A DNA stretch of 64,000 nt from Candidatus Methanoperedens sp. (GCA_026552955.1 JAPMTS010000010.1:1-64000); one strand, 5' to 3'; counted from the first letter of the stretch, positions 1 to 10,035 are shown. Notes: a model not told the origin generated them from the letters alone. A program made the numbers and translations.

Positions 1-58
1 TAAAGAGGGTGGAAAGGATGGATTATCCGGAACATTTGTCCCTCAAAGTTCGGATTAG

Positions 59-280
59 GTGCATTTGAATGTAAAGACCAACGCTTTTGCGGAGAGCTTT
101 ATAAAGACTCTCAAATGTGAAGAAGTCTACTTGAACGAATACGGGACGTTCAATGATGCACTTACGAACATTGACCGTTTCATTGAGGAGGTATACAACT
201 CAAAACGCCTTCATTCATCGATTGGTTATAAATCGCCGATCAGTTTTGAAAATGCGTTAACTTTAAATATCGTAGCTTAA
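59..280 (+). pseudogene. IS3-family transposase C-terminal remnant
   Basis: The 73-residue stretch matches the end of an IS3-family (OrfB, DDE integrase) transposase: the NAFAESFIKTLK block around the catalytic Glu, then the RLHSSIGY motif and a P.SFE tail. An in-frame TAG sits directly before the first GTG (56-58), and the Asp-containing first part of the catalytic core is not readable in any frame of the first 58 bases. The piece therefore looks decayed rather than simply cut by the window edge, although upstream sequence is not visible. It ends just before an IS-end-like sequence that is present twice. Confidence 0.8.
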
Positions 281-374
281 CTTACTGTCTACTAACTGGG
301 CGCAGTCCACTTTGAACCCAACGAAGTTAAATATCGTAGCTTAACTGACTGTCTACTAATTGGGCACAGTCCAT
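263..374. repeat. Tandem duplication of an IS end
   Basis: Two 48-bp copies, 263-310 and 327-374, differ at four positions and lie 64 bp apart. The first includes the stop codon of the transposase remnant. Each ends in a CTGGGC[G/A]CAGTCCA-like sequence, which fits the right terminal repeat of an IS3-type element. The duplication and its mismatches suggest an old element end, not an active one. Confidence 0.7.
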
Positions 375-405
375 GGTCTCAACCTGCTGGGGTAAAAATA
401 GATTT

Positions 406-2142
406 CTAAATATGAGTATGGAATGTGGATTGTAGAGCTGTCACTGTTGACCATGCATTGGGGGCATTCTGTTTAGCGCTCCCATTAATCATAGTTATTA
501 TTTTATGTGTGTTATTTACAGATGCATATATTATTGTCGCATCCAGATCCTTTGTCACATCCGGTTCATTTTCTCGCTCTGCACCTACTTTACCTACGTT
601 TGCCTGGAATAATCCGTGAGTATATACTAATTCCTTCTGGTGAGTATGCCCTGCTGCAAACAATGTCAAATTATAACTTGCAAGCATTGATTCAAATTTA
701 TCTCTGTTAGTAGTATTCTTATCTAAACTATCCCCAACGTGATTTGTTTTTCCAGGTCTCATGGGTTCATGGCCTGTAACAATAGTAAGTGGCATAACGT
801 TGTCGTTAAGATTACCAGATATCCAGGAATGGAGTTCGGGTGGGATGTATCCACCTTCAGTTTTTGAATATTTCATGCATGAATCCGGATGATCCCCTGC
901 TTTTGGGATATTCCAAGCACATGAGCCGTCATTTGAGCCATCCCAATATTCATTCATTATAATAACGTGAGCTTTGCCTACCTCAAATGAGAACGTAGTG
1001 TTGTTGGTTCCGGCTGGCCCATTCATTAAAGTAATTCCAGGTGTCAGGTTCTTTCCGTATTGGTTCTTAATTTCATCGTAATCAAAAACATTATCTAATT
1101 CGTGGTTTCCCATAGTAAAGAACCACGGAATATTTTTTGCAGTGGATAAAGCCTTAAAATACATGAAGCTGTTCGAGCTATATCCTATATAATCAGCGTC
1201 TCCAAGCATTATGGCAGCATCAACATATCCTGATGGAGACCGTTTCAGGATTTGATCAAGGTAGCGATTTAATTCATTTTCAACAAAGCTATGCATGGGG
1301 TCTCCTACCATCGCGATGGTTGTTTGCGCTTCTTCAAGTATCCTGATATTTTCATCAGATAATTCACCATCATAAATTCTAATTTCATCCATATCACCAA
1401 GGAAAAAATTCTGTCCGGGACTTGCATTTGTCTGATCTCCTTTCGCTCCGATTGAGAGAATAGCTGCGTTGTCGCTGGGAATTGATGATGGTACTTCTAT
1501 ACTGTTTTGCCATACTCCATCCACCCTGAGAGATAGTGAAGATGCGTTTCTTTTGAAGGTTACAGAGTGCCATACTCCATCATTTCTATTTACTGAAGTA
1601 TCCTGGACTTCATAAGTTTTAGAGCCGATTTTTATACTGCCGTATAATTTATTATTTATAATTTCTACTTTCCAAAATGAATTTGGTGCTGATATTATGG
1701 TACCTTTTCGGATTATGTCAGCATCATCCATCAATGATGATGTTCGCATCCAGAAGAAAATTGTAAAGTCCACTCCTGTAAAGTTTAATGAAGCATTGTG
1801 TGAAACCGTTACATTTGTATAATTGAAATGTATTCCTCTCCCCTTCTTACCATCAGTAAAATAACTATTGTTCAAAGCATAAAATCTACCATTATTCTTA
1901 TTGGTGTCATTGAAGTCATAGATAATTACTTGTGAAGAACCATTATTCTCATCGAAGGTATAACAAGCAATACAATCACCAGGTGATAAATTATATCCAC
2001 CGTAATATTCCACTCTTTCGGCGAGGGCCAGCATACACAAGAATTGAATAAATAAAATACTTATTCCGGGTATAAGCAATAGTCTTGAAAGATCCGACCA
2101 TACTATATTTATTTTTTCAAATTGACGTTTTTTTTCTTGCAT
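406..2142 (-). CDS. Secreted LamG-domain metallophosphoesterase
   Basis: A predicted extracytoplasmic calcineurin-like phosphoesterase. After a short basic N-terminus a hydrophobic segment (about residues 20-40) looks like a signal peptide or anchor. A LamG/concanavalin-type beta-sandwich follows (about 50-270), then the metallophosphoesterase domain with GDP, GDAD, GNHE (345-348), TGHEP and GHTH (498-501), all expected dinuclear metal ligands. The ATG at 2142 is preferred over a TTG 30 bases upstream because AAGGTG lies about 9 bases before it. The gene stands alone. The substrate (nucleotide, phospholipid or phosphoprotein) cannot be told from the sequence. LamG suggests binding to a glycan or surface protein. 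Confidence 0.85.
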   Translation of the reverse strand: MQEKKRQFEKINIVWSDLSRLLLIPGISILFIQFLCMLALAERVEYYGGYNLSPGDCIACYTFDENNGSSQVIIYDFNDTNKNNGRFYALNNSYFTDGKKGRGIHFNYTNVTVSHNASLNFTGVDFTIFFWMRTSSLMDDADIIRKGTIISAPNSFWKVEIINNKLYGSIKIGSKTYEVQDTSVNRNDGVWHSVTFKRNASSLSLRVDGVWQNSIEVPSSIPSDNAAILSIGAKGDQTNASPGQNFFLGDMDEIRIYDGELSDENIRILEEAQTTIAMVGDPMHSFVENELNRYLDQILKRSPSGYVDAAIMLGDADYIGYSSNSFMYFKALSTAKNIPWFFTMGNHELDNVFDYDEIKNQYGKNLTPGITLMNGPAGTNNTTFSFEVGKAHVIIMNEYWDGSNDGSCAWNIPKAGDHPDSCMKYSKTEGGYIPPELHSWISGNLNDNVMPLTIVTGHEPMRPGKTNHVGDSLDKNTTNRDKFESMLASYNLTLFAAGHTHQKELVYTHGLFQANVGKVGAERENEPDVTKDLDATIIYASVNNTHKIITMINGSAKQNAPNAWSTVTALQSTFHTHI

Positions 2143-2345
2143 CACCAAATCACACCTTAAATCCGAAAACAATGTTAATTACATTAGATATACAGGTATA
2201 TTTACCTTTATAGCGGCCAAAATTTCAGACATGGACACTTCTAAATATATTTTATAATTCTACATCAGGCAGGAACAAAACCTTTATGTTATGATCTCTC
2301 AAACTCGAACAATTCTAAAATATATTTATCTTCCTGTTGCGATTA

Positions 2346-2366
2346 CTCATCGGGCGATCCGATGAG
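2346..2366 (+). other. Perfect 8-bp hairpin over a small-ORF start
   Basis: CTCATCGG, a 5-base loop (GCGAT), then CCGATGAG. The right arm contains the ATG (2362-2364) of the 47-codon reading frame that follows, so in RNA the start codon would be paired. Confidence 0.5.
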
Positions 2367-2505
2367 ACAAGATAAAAGGAAGATATACAATCAACTTCTT
2401 GAATATCAGCAACGATTTGGTGGCTATACAGGGAAAGATCTTGATGAAATTGCAAGGTGGTACATGATTCTGATGGCCAGTTTCATATACATGAGCAGCG
2501 ATTAA
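2362..2505 (+). CDS. Possible small protein, 47 aa
   Basis: An open frame from ATG encodes 47 residues beginning MRQDKRKIYNQLLEYQQRF and ending SSD. It is charged at the N-terminus and has a short hydrophobic stretch (WYMILMASFIYM) near the end. I recognise no family. There is no clear Shine-Dalgarno sequence, and the start lies in a perfect hairpin, so translation is uncertain. It is the only gene-like content in the 400-base gap between the phosphoesterase and the SIMPL-domain gene. It could instead be the tail of a decayed longer gene, since the frame remains open for some codons upstream. Confidence 0.35.
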   Translation: MRQDKRKIYNQLLEYQQRFGGYTGKDLDEIARWYMILMASFIYMSSD

Positions 2506-2548
2506 TAGTATGGTAATAAGGGAAAATTACCATTGTTAAAGAAGGGAG

Positions 2549-3280
2549 ATGATTAGTTTGAACAATAAAATAGTTCGAAGAATATGTGCAATTTTGGTTG
2601 GATTGGCTTTATTAGTAATTATTGCCAGTGCACCATCCATAAATTCTGAATCTGACAGCAGAGAACAAACTCAAATAAAGACTATTGAGGTTAGTGGGAC
2701 AGGTATAGTTAGCATGACGCCAGACGAGGCAACAGTGTACTTGGGGGCGCAAACACAATCTGCTAATGCTATAACCGCACAAAAAAATAATGCGATTAAG
2801 ATGGATAAAGTCATTAATGCTCTGCTGGGCGCCGGGATTGCAAAAGCTGATATGACAACATCAAGTTATACCATGTATCCTGTGAGGGATCAAACAGGTG
2901 AAAACATAACTGGCTATATAGTTTCGAATCAGCTAAAGGTGACAGTAAAACAAATCAACAAAACTGGAGATATTATCGATAAGGCAGTGAAAGCGGGAGC
3001 AAATGAAATTTACAGTGTGAGATTTACCCTCGCTGACGAGACACAGCAAAAAGCCAGGGAACAGGCCCTGAAGAATGCAGCCAAAGCTGCAAGATCAGAT
3101 GCAGACATACTTGCTGGTGAGCTTGGTGTAGTTTTAACAGGTCCTCTGCAGGTAAGCACAGGTGGCGGCACTGTCACAATACCTTACCCAGTAACAATGG
3201 CTGAAAAGAGGGTAACTCCCATCAATCCAGGAGATGTCACAGTTTCAGCGTCTGTTTCAGTAAAATATCAGTTTAAATAA
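2549..3280 (+). CDS. SIMPL (DUF541/YggE-like) domain protein
   Basis: 243 residues: an N-terminal hydrophobic segment (about 12-30), consistent with export or membrane anchoring, followed by a full SIMPL/DUF541 domain. Diagnostic blocks are VSGTGIVSMTPDEATVYLG, the ALLGAGI...DM.TSSY motif, the GYIVSNQLKVTV strand and the C-terminal PVTMAEKR...PGDVTVSASVSVKY. Family members (E. coli YggE, BP26) form ring-like periplasmic or surface assemblies linked to oxidative stress, but the biochemical role is unknown. GGGAG sits too close to the ATG at 2549 but is well placed for an in-frame TTG at 2558, so the true start may be three codons later. Monocistronic. Confidence 0.85.
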   Translation: MISLNNKIVRRICAILVGLALLVIIASAPSINSESDSREQTQIKTIEVSGTGIVSMTPDEATVYLGAQTQSANAITAQKNNAIKMDKVINALLGAGIAKADMTTSSYTMYPVRDQTGENITGYIVSNQLKVTVKQINKTGDIIDKAVKAGANEIYSVRFTLADETQQKAREQALKNAAKAARSDADILAGELGVVLTGPLQVSTGGGTVTIPYPVTMAEKRVTPINPGDVTVSASVSVKYQFK

Positions 3281-3490
3281 TATAACCTTATAAATTGGCG
3301 AGGTACTTATCTGTACTTTATGCCCATTTTATTTTATTATTTTTGCTGAATTTTGGGAACCATGTACCTTTATCCTGAAAATGATCGCTGCTTTTTCCCT
3401 CCTCATAGAAGTGTCCGATTCCCAGAATTTACCCGCTATGAAGGTTATTGTACAATAGGAGAGCCATTCTTGATAAGATTACCATAGCTC

Positions 3491-6400
3491 CTAAGAATTT
3501 CTCCATTCTTTAACCAGTTCCTCTACTTCTTCTGCACTCAAAGGTCGATTAAATCCTTGAGGAACTATATTATTTCTGAAGTCATCAATGGCTATCAATA
3601 GATCTATTGTCTCAACGACAGCAGAATCGTTACCGAGTCTTCTGTAGAACTCCAGGATATCTATTTTGACACTAGTATCTCCTTCTACATTTGCCAGTAT
3701 TCCATTTGCATTTCTGATTGTTCCTTCGATCTGATAAGTCCCAATAGAAATGTTCGCGGGTGCTGTCAATGTATAGGTAACGGTCTTATTGGTTTCCATG
3801 CTTTTCCACACCCATTCATTTGTACTGTTCTTGAAAAGATCCGCATTATCAATTCCTCTTGTTACATTCCATCCCTCCGGAGGAATTTCATGAAGAGCTA
3901 ACGCATTTTCATTCCCGACAATCCTTACGGTAATAGGTGTTGATTCATTAGGGTGGAGAGACTCTTTCTCGATTTCACGTGTGGCATTGACCCCGGATGG
4001 TAGTGGAGGTATTAGATTATTGCCAGTAACATTTACAATTACTCTCCTTATCTTACTGGTATTGAAATTACCTGCAACATCGCTTGCATTTATATAATAT
4101 TCATAGGAACCATTGGCAAGCCCTGTCTTGTTCTTGAAGAAGCTGATACCTGAACCATCCATATGTTCCTGGACGCCATTCCAGAATAGATGCGCTTCAT
4201 CGCCCGGCTCATTTAGCATAATGCTCAAATTCACGTAGTTAACATTCCTTTCTGAATTATCAGGTGGTGTCGGAGAAACATAATCAATATCCGGTGGAAT
4301 TGTATCATAAACAATCATCAAGGCAATATTATCCACCAAGAAAGCAGTCGGAGCAAAAGAATCTGTTGTTGTGGTTAGTTTCAATCTGATTGTTTTATTG
4401 TTAAACTCTAATACATCGTATTGTTCACTTATTCTATACCCGGAGCTTTTATTAAGATTACTCAGGTTTCCAAGAGACTTCAATAGTTTATCATCATCAG
4501 GCCTGGTTATTTCAATTCTCATCGTATCATTCGCTTTTGTTGTCTCTGTTGACCTGATCCAGTACCAGAATTGTACATACGCATTTTCAATACTTGAGGG
4601 GATTTTCAAATCCTGAAAAATGTATTGGTTCGCATTGTCATAATTACCCATATAAGCGAGCCAATTTCCACTATATGTCCCCATGGGATACTTCTTAATA
4701 ATAGGACCTGTATTGCTGTATTCAGTCCAGTTGGCACTTTCACCCTCAAATCCTGGATTTTTCAATAGATTCATTTTCAATGGAACTCGATAGTACATGC
4801 TGCAATATGGAGAAAAAATCCCATGATTCTTAAAAAAAGCGGTACAGATTTCTAAAAGATGCGGGGTACCATCTTCGAGGTTTGCATTATTATCATCTGC
4901 AACTATAATATCATCGAGATATTCGGAGAAATTAAAAGGTTCAAGTTTCATAGAATTGATTACAAGAGAATCAGATATATCAGAACCTAACATATTTCTG
5001 ATATCCCATAAAGATCCTGATATAATTCTACCATCATTGTGCACCTCACCGGCTACATCTTCAGGGAATCTATATGTGTTGTTCAGATTTCGAAAGCAAT
5101 CACCGCCCAAACCTTCCGCTATACAACGATTCCCATTAATAGTACTCGCAAAATAATCCGCCAATCCCTCGTTCAATGCACCGCTCTCTACTCTATAAGG
5201 TAGCGCTGGTGCATGAATTGTATAGACATGTTCAATTACATTGTGGGTATATTCGTGATAGATAATATCACTGAACAGCGAGGCTGCCTCGCAATCCCTT
5301 CCAGCACTCGAGAAATATATATTTGTGCCGTCTGAAAATCCACTACATGTACCGGGAAATTGCACATTTGAATGAGTTTGATAATTCATTGCATAAATAT
5401 CAAATGGACTTCCTCTGGTGAAGAAGTCGTGAGCCAGGTTGACATGATAAAAAACATTTGATTGCTCTTTCTTATAAGAAGTATCATCATTCTCCCAATC
5501 TATGTCATGAGTAGATGGCGTTGTAATTATTGCAAAATGTTTTGCATCCATCTCATTTTCGTCAACTACCTCCACAAATTCCCCTGCAAGTCCTGTGGAA
5601 AGGGTAAAGCTATCATGCAGCCCGGAAAGATTGTAAAAACCATCTGCTCCGGTTTTCCCCAATTCCTGATTGTCTTTAACTTCTTGTTTTATTACTGAAA
5701 ATCCCTTTTCATTCCAATTTGTAACGTTATCCGCAGAATCCTTGAAAATACTGCCATTGTTTGTAATAACGGCAATATCATCTATATACCAGCCGTTATC
5801 AGAATCAATAGTATCAGTTATATACCGAAAGCCAATCCATATCTGCTGTCCGATAAAAGAAGAAATATCTATTTTTATCGTGCTCCAATCAGCTTTGATT
5901 CCTGTATATTCTTCGAAATTTGAATAGTTTCTCCCATCGGTGGAAAGAACAACGTAGCCAAAAGAGTGTTCGTTTTCCATAAGAAACTTTGATTTAAATT
6001 CAAGAGTTGCGAAGGTAAAATTTGTAATATTGATGGGATTCCTGGTGAAAAGGTAATTATCTAAATTTTGGTCTTTTCCAGACCAGAAAATATTACTTAG
6101 ATGGTCTGTAAAATCATAGAGTGTTTCATTCCAGAAATTTCTTACTACCCGGCTCTGGTCAGGATACTCCGGATATATGCGTCCTGTAACATATCCACTC
6201 AACGTATTAAAGACGACCTTATTGTATTTCTCCAGTATTTCACCATTATTTGCATCGATGAAATATACCCACTTTGAAGGCGGGGATTTACTTAATCCAA
6301 GTTCTGCTTTATAACTGAGATGATACTTTATCTCAGTACTTGTGAGTTCAGGATAAATCACAAGCGAGATATCTTCCACAGTAGTTCTATTCTTTAAATC

Positions 6401-6916
6401 AAAATTTTTTCTGACAAAAGCAGATTTATTCGCTTCTTCTTCAAAGCTAAAATTTTCATGTCCCAAACCACCTTTGATTAATTGAAAACCTGTATCCTTT
6501 TGTACTATCTTTATGATATCTTCTTTGCCAATCGTTGGTTCAGTGTCAATATCTTTTTCAGGATAGTAGTCTGACTTGAGCGTCACTACCTTCCCATTCT
6601 TTATTCCAACAATTATCCTGCTTGAGTAAATATCTAATCCTTTAAATTTCTGGACATATTTCACTATCGATAGGTCATTTGACCTGTCTGAAAGGTACGA
6701 TGAAGACAGCACTAAATGATCAGAATCTATAGTATTACCTGAAGCATTACGCAGAATGGACTGGACTTTTGAGTATGTCAATTTCAGGAATTCACGTATT
6801 GTATTTTCAGATTTCATATCATCTATCGTTATCGTATTTTCATTAACAATGATTTCAGATCCCACTGCATTTAAAGGTGATAATAGCACCAGAACGAGTA
6901 TCAATGTCCTCATCAT
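3491..6916 (-). CDS. Large secreted M36/M4-like metalloprotease
   Basis: 1141 residues. A signal peptide covers about 1-20, followed by a fungalysin/thermolysin-type propeptide (about 50-230). A zinc-protease core carries HEYTH (554-558) and the downstream GALNEGLADYF with Glu583, as in M36/M4 gluzincins. A jelly-roll, MAM-like segment (about 280-390) is inserted before the catalytic core. After it come a carbohydrate-binding-like domain (from about 715), an Ig-like domain, a NEW3-like domain and a short C-terminal helical segment resembling the dockerin-like tails of archaeal surface proteins. It probably degrades extracellular protein or processes the cell surface. No strong Shine-Dalgarno precedes the ATG-ATG start. 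It is far longer than classical fungalysins (about 600 aa) because of the added domains. Confidence 0.85.
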   Translation of the reverse strand: MMRTLILVLVLLSPLNAVGSEIIVNENTITIDDMKSENTIREFLKLTYSKVQSILRNASGNTIDSDHLVLSSSYLSDRSNDLSIVKYVQKFKGLDIYSSRIIVGIKNGKVVTLKSDYYPEKDIDTEPTIGKEDIIKIVQKDTGFQLIKGGLGHENFSFEEEANKSAFVRKNFDLKNRTTVEDISLVIYPELTSTEIKYHLSYKAELGLSKSPPSKWVYFIDANNGEILEKYNKVVFNTLSGYVTGRIYPEYPDQSRVVRNFWNETLYDFTDHLSNIFWSGKDQNLDNYLFTRNPINITNFTFATLEFKSKFLMENEHSFGYVVLSTDGRNYSNFEEYTGIKADWSTIKIDISSFIGQQIWIGFRYITDTIDSDNGWYIDDIAVITNNGSIFKDSADNVTNWNEKGFSVIKQEVKDNQELGKTGADGFYNLSGLHDSFTLSTGLAGEFVEVVDENEMDAKHFAIITTPSTHDIDWENDDTSYKKEQSNVFYHVNLAHDFFTRGSPFDIYAMNYQTHSNVQFPGTCSGFSDGTNIYFSSAGRDCEAASLFSDIIYHEYTHNVIEHVYTIHAPALPYRVESGALNEGLADYFASTINGNRCIAEGLGGDCFRNLNNTYRFPEDVAGEVHNDGRIISGSLWDIRNMLGSDISDSLVINSMKLEPFNFSEYLDDIIVADDNNANLEDGTPHLLEICTAFFKNHGIFSPYCSMYYRVPLKMNLLKNPGFEGESANWTEYSNTGPIIKKYPMGTYSGNWLAYMGNYDNANQYIFQDLKIPSSIENAYVQFWYWIRSTETTKANDTMRIEITRPDDDKLLKSLGNLSNLNKSSGYRISEQYDVLEFNNKTIRLKLTTTTDSFAPTAFLVDNIALMIVYDTIPPDIDYVSPTPPDNSERNVNYVNLSIMLNEPGDEAHLFWNGVQEHMDGSGISFFKNKTGLANGSYEYYINASDVAGNFNTSKIRRVIVNVTGNNLIPPLPSGVNATREIEKESLHPNESTPITVRIVGNENALALHEIPPEGWNVTRGIDNADLFKNSTNEWVWKSMETNKTVTYTLTAPANISIGTYQIEGTIRNANGILANVEGDTSVKIDILEFYRRLGNDSAVVETIDLLIAIDDFRNNIVPQGFNRPLSAEEVEELVKEWRNS

Positions 6917-7039
6917 CTTATTGATATTTTTAATAGCAAATAGATTTTATTGCTAAATAAGACCAAGCTGATAATATCCGGAAACTTCCTCGTTGTTTGG
7001 ATTTATGGTATGATCGCTATGAGGTCTAAGAAAAGGAAT

Positions 7040-7150
7040 TGCAGATTCCGAGTCCCGCCTCTCAAAGGGCGCAGATACGTATGCACCACAGGCATACGTG
7101 GATTCCCACTCTCGAAGGATAATCGGGACGCGGATGAACGCAGAATAAAT
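7040..7150. other. Structured intergenic element
   Basis: Between the thermosome end and the protease start. An 8-bp perfect hairpin (7077-7084 with 7092-7099, 7-base loop) is enclosed by a 6-bp complementary pair GTCCCG (7052-7057) / CGGGAC (7124-7129). Bases 7129-7150 resemble the CGCGGATAAACACAGATGAACGCA-type dispersed repeat also seen at 14182-14206. It is probably a small dispersed repeat or the scar of a MITE. No protein is likely from this stretch. Confidence 0.4.
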
Positions 7151-7190
7151 GCTGCGTTTAAAGGAAAATATAGCGAAGGACTATATTTAA

Positions 7191-8807
7191 TTAGTCCAGG
7201 TCGCTAAGGTCAGGTTTCTTCTTCGGATTCGCATCTTTTGCAGATGCTATCACATCGTCTATGCGCAATATCATAGAAGCTGCTTCGGTCGCAGAACTTA
7301 TAGCCTGGGTTTTAACGCGAAGCGGTTCGATAACGCCGATCTTGAGCATATCCACAGGTTTGCCTTCATAAACATCAAGACCTACGGTTTTATTTCCATG
7401 TTCATGCGAGCTTCGCAGTTCCACAAGCATATCAATGGCATCAAGCCCTGCATTTTCAGCAAGAGTCTTGGGTATTATCTCAAGAGCCTGGGCAAATTTA
7501 CTGACAGCAAGTTGTTCCCTGCCTTCAAGTGTTGAAGCATATTCCCTCAGGCGAAGCGCAAGTTCTATTTCTGGTGAGCCTCCCCCGGCAAGTATTTTCT
7601 CATCTTCGATGACTACACCCACGACTCTCAGGGCATCATGCATAGCCCGGGCAAGGCTTGTCACGACATGTTCCGAACCGCCGCGCAATAATATTGAATA
7701 TGTGTCCGGGTTCTTGCAGCCTGTAACAAAAATCATCTCGCCATTTCCTACCATTCTCTCTTCAACAAGTCCTGCTTCACCAAGAGTATCGGGTTTTATT
7801 TCATCAAGGCTTGTTATGATCTTTCCCCCGGTCGCTCGTGATAGTTTGACAAGGTCGTTCTTCTTTACCCTGTGTGTTACAAATATGCCGGCTTTTGCAA
7901 GGAAATACCGTGCCATATCATCAACACCTTTCTGGCAGAAAACCACGTTAGCGCCGCTATTTATTACCTTGTCCGAAGCCTCGCGGACCAGTCTTTCTTC
8001 CTGTTCCAGGAACATCCTGGTCTGTCCTATGGACTCAATGGATATCTCGGATTTTGTTTCGGTTTTCCTTACTTCGATAGGTGTTGCAAGGATGGCGATC
8101 TTTGGGTTCTTTATGGCTGAAGGCATGCTCTGGTGGGTCTTTGTCTTATCAAGGATTATACCCTCAATCAGCTCGCTGTCCTCAACGCTTCCTTCCCCGC
8201 GCCGCTCAATAGAGATATCCTTTATGTTAACGGTTCTTTTGCCGTTTTCATTTTTTGCTATTGATTTTACAGCCTTAACTACGATGTCCGCCAATTTTTC
8301 ACGTGAGAATTCAACACCTTTCCCCGTAAGAGCGGTTTGTGCGATCTTTCGCAATTGCTCATCAGTAGAATGAACAGCAATACTGGAAAGGAGTTCCTTT
8401 GATTTTATAGCTGCAAGGCTATAACCATGGATAATGGTTGTGGGATGAACTCCAAGTTCCATGAGTTCCTGTGCGCCTTTTAAGAATTCACCGGTCAAAA
8501 CAGCCGCCGTCGTAGTACCATCGCCTACTTCATCATCCTGGGTCTTTGCAACTTCAGCAACAAGTTTTGCTGCCGGGTGTTTGATTTTCATTTCATCAAG
8601 GATAGTTGCCCCGTCGTTCGTAATTATCACAAGCCCTGCAGAATCTGTGATCATTTTATCCAATCCCCTTGGGCCAAGTGTTGTCCGTACGGCTTCGGAT
8701 ATGGCACGAGCTGCCATGATATTACTTCTTTTTGCTTCGTCTCCTCTTGTTTCTTCTGTTCCCTGTCGTAAAATAATGATTGGCTGTCCGCCTGTTTGGC
8801 CTTGCAT
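7191..8807 (-). CDS. thsA: Thermosome subunit (group II chaperonin)
   Basis: 538 residues with all group II chaperonin landmarks: [12 protein letters not shown] near residue 42, NDGATIL, the ATP-hydrolysis motif GDGTTTA near residue 96, and the apical and C-terminal equatorial domains. It forms an ATP-dependent protein-folding double ring in the cytoplasm. AGGAG lies 7 bases before the ATG. The C-terminus ends in an acidic SDLD and lacks the Gly-Gly-Met repeat tail typical of many thermosomes. Whether this is the alpha or beta paralogue cannot be decided from one copy. A TATA-like box with a flanking palindrome lies about 100 bases upstream, so it probably has its own promoter despite following mch on the same strand. 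Confidence 0.95.
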   Translation of the reverse strand: MQGQTGGQPIIILRQGTEETRGDEAKRSNIMAARAISEAVRTTLGPRGLDKMITDSAGLVIITNDGATILDEMKIKHPAAKLVAEVAKTQDDEVGDGTTTAAVLTGEFLKGAQELMELGVHPTTIIHGYSLAAIKSKELLSSIAVHSTDEQLRKIAQTALTGKGVEFSREKLADIVVKAVKSIAKNENGKRTVNIKDISIERRGEGSVEDSELIEGIILDKTKTHQSMPSAIKNPKIAILATPIEVRKTETKSEISIESIGQTRMFLEQEERLVREASDKVINSGANVVFCQKGVDDMARYFLAKAGIFVTHRVKKNDLVKLSRATGGKIITSLDEIKPDTLGEAGLVEERMVGNGEMIFVTGCKNPDTYSILLRGGSEHVVTSLARAMHDALRVVGVVIEDEKILAGGGSPEIELALRLREYASTLEGREQLAVSKFAQALEIIPKTLAENAGLDAIDMLVELRSSHEHGNKTVGLDVYEGKPVDMLKIGVIEPLRVKTQAISSATEAASMILRIDDVIASAKDANPKKKPDLSDLD

Positions 8808-8901
8808 AGATATTCTCCTGTATCAGAATTAAATGAAATACGTCCTGGTTTTTCCAGTAATGGATTTTACCCTGACGTTGGGTTGTTTCATGTTTATAGT
8901 T

Positions 8902-8925
8902 CTATAAAAAGATTTCGGATATCCG
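8902..8925 (-). promoter_or_regulatory. Thermosome promoter with palindrome
   Basis: On the minus strand a TATA-like TTTTTATAG (8902-8910) is preceded by the perfect 10-bp palindrome CGGATATCCG (8916-8925), immediately upstream where BRE and regulator sites lie in archaeal promoters. The predicted leader to the thermosome ATG is about 70 bases. It could be a heat-shock operator, but it does not match the Phr or HSR1 consensus that I know. Confidence 0.45.
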
Positions 8926-8967
8926 GACTCTACACAAGGATTTAGGTAGTGTAAAGTCCTAAAAAAA

Positions 8968-9927
8968 TTAAAGTCTTGAAATCCCGAAGGATTTCATAAG
9001 CACCTCTTGGTCTATCTTACCGCTGGTAAAAGTCTTGGCACTATTGAGTTCGTTTATTGTTATCTCAGCTGGTGCAAAAACGCCTGCGTCCACTTTGAAG
9101 AAATCAAAGCCTGCTTCCTTGAAGGTAGTAAAGAAGGGTTTACCATAAGAAGATGAGGTTCCGGATGGCACTTTGACGATCAGTTCTTTTACCTTGTCAA
9201 CATCATATTTCACGTTATAGTATGTCTTTCCGCAATAAATGATGCAGTCATTGGTGGAACCCATGCATTTTGTATTATCTCCGATTATAGGAGATATGGG
9301 AGCGATGCCATAACCGCTTTTTATGGTGTTGATATCAAAACCGATAGATTCCATCTTATGTATCCCGGTCTCAACGATACGGGCCGATATCTGCACTGAC
9401 CCGGCAATAGAAGCAGTAGGAGCAACAACGATATGAAGATTGCCCGGATCCACATTACAATCTTTTGCGATTTTATCCGTGACTTCCTCAGGCGGCAGTT
9501 TATCAGATTCCAATACCAGAACAGCATCACTATAGGAATCCTTGTAGTTGATCTGGGCATAGAGCTTCTTCGGATTAAGGGATAATGCGCGGGCAGGCCC
9601 TGAGCCCATGGCAAAATATTTTCCAGCACTTATACGCCATCCGGCGTATTGCGAAGCCATGCAAGCAACGACAGGGTGATCAGTGCTTACCCTGATAGCG
9701 GGAACCATGATCCCGCCAAGGTCAAACGTTGTATATTCGAGATCCGCAAGGTCTGCAAGACATATCCTCGAAAGGTACATACCCGCTTCATACCCCCCGG
9801 ATACGTTCACGCCTGCATCAACAACTGTGGAACCGTTTTTTTGCTCATGTATCTCAACATTCAATTCGCTCGCAAAGTCAAGCATTTCATTAAACACACA
9901 GAGTCCGGTTTCATTTACACTTATCAT
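8968..9927 (-). CDS. mch: Methenyl-H4MPT cyclohydrolase
   Basis: 319 residues from the ATG at 9927 (MISVNETG). A GTG four codons upstream is possible, but known Mch proteins begin MISVN. Mch interconverts N5,N10-methenyl-tetrahydromethanopterin and N5-formyl-tetrahydromethanopterin in the cytoplasm, in the C1 branch of methanogenesis or, in reverse, methane oxidation. Seen: [28 protein letters not shown], and the C-terminal [13 protein letters not shown] block, all typical of Mch. It is divergent to carA across about 110 bases. No other C1-branch gene is adjacent. Confidence 0.95.
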   Translation of the reverse strand: MISVNETGLCVFNEMLDFASELNVEIHEQKNGSTVVDAGVNVSGGYEAGMYLSRICLADLADLEYTTFDLGGIMVPAIRVSTDHPVVACMASQYAGWRISAGKYFAMGSGPARALSLNPKKLYAQINYKDSYSDAVLVLESDKLPPEEVTDKIAKDCNVDPGNLHIVVAPTASIAGSVQISARIVETGIHKMESIGFDINTIKSGYGIAPISPIIGDNTKCMGSTNDCIIYCGKTYYNVKYDVDKVKELIVKVPSGTSSSYGKPFFTTFKEAGFDFFKVDAGVFAPAEITINELNSAKTFTSGKIDQEVLMKSFGISRL

Positions 9928-10035
9928 AGTTCTTATCACAAAATTAATTGTAGGATTCCAGACACATAAATCTGCTTATTTTGATCGGTTGGTGATTGCG
10001 TAATCTATTTACGATGCTTTAACAGTTAAGCGGAC

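Noticed and set aside
3362-3487. 41-codon frame after the SIMPL-domain gene
   Set aside because: No ribosome site and unusual composition; nothing supports translation.
6950-7207. 85-codon frame across the thermosome-protease gap
   Set aside because: It runs through hairpin and repeat sequence and has no family features.
7435-8373. 312-codon open frame opposite the thermosome gene
   Set aside because: It is the mirror of a strongly conserved coding region, has no recognisable motif and no ribosome site.
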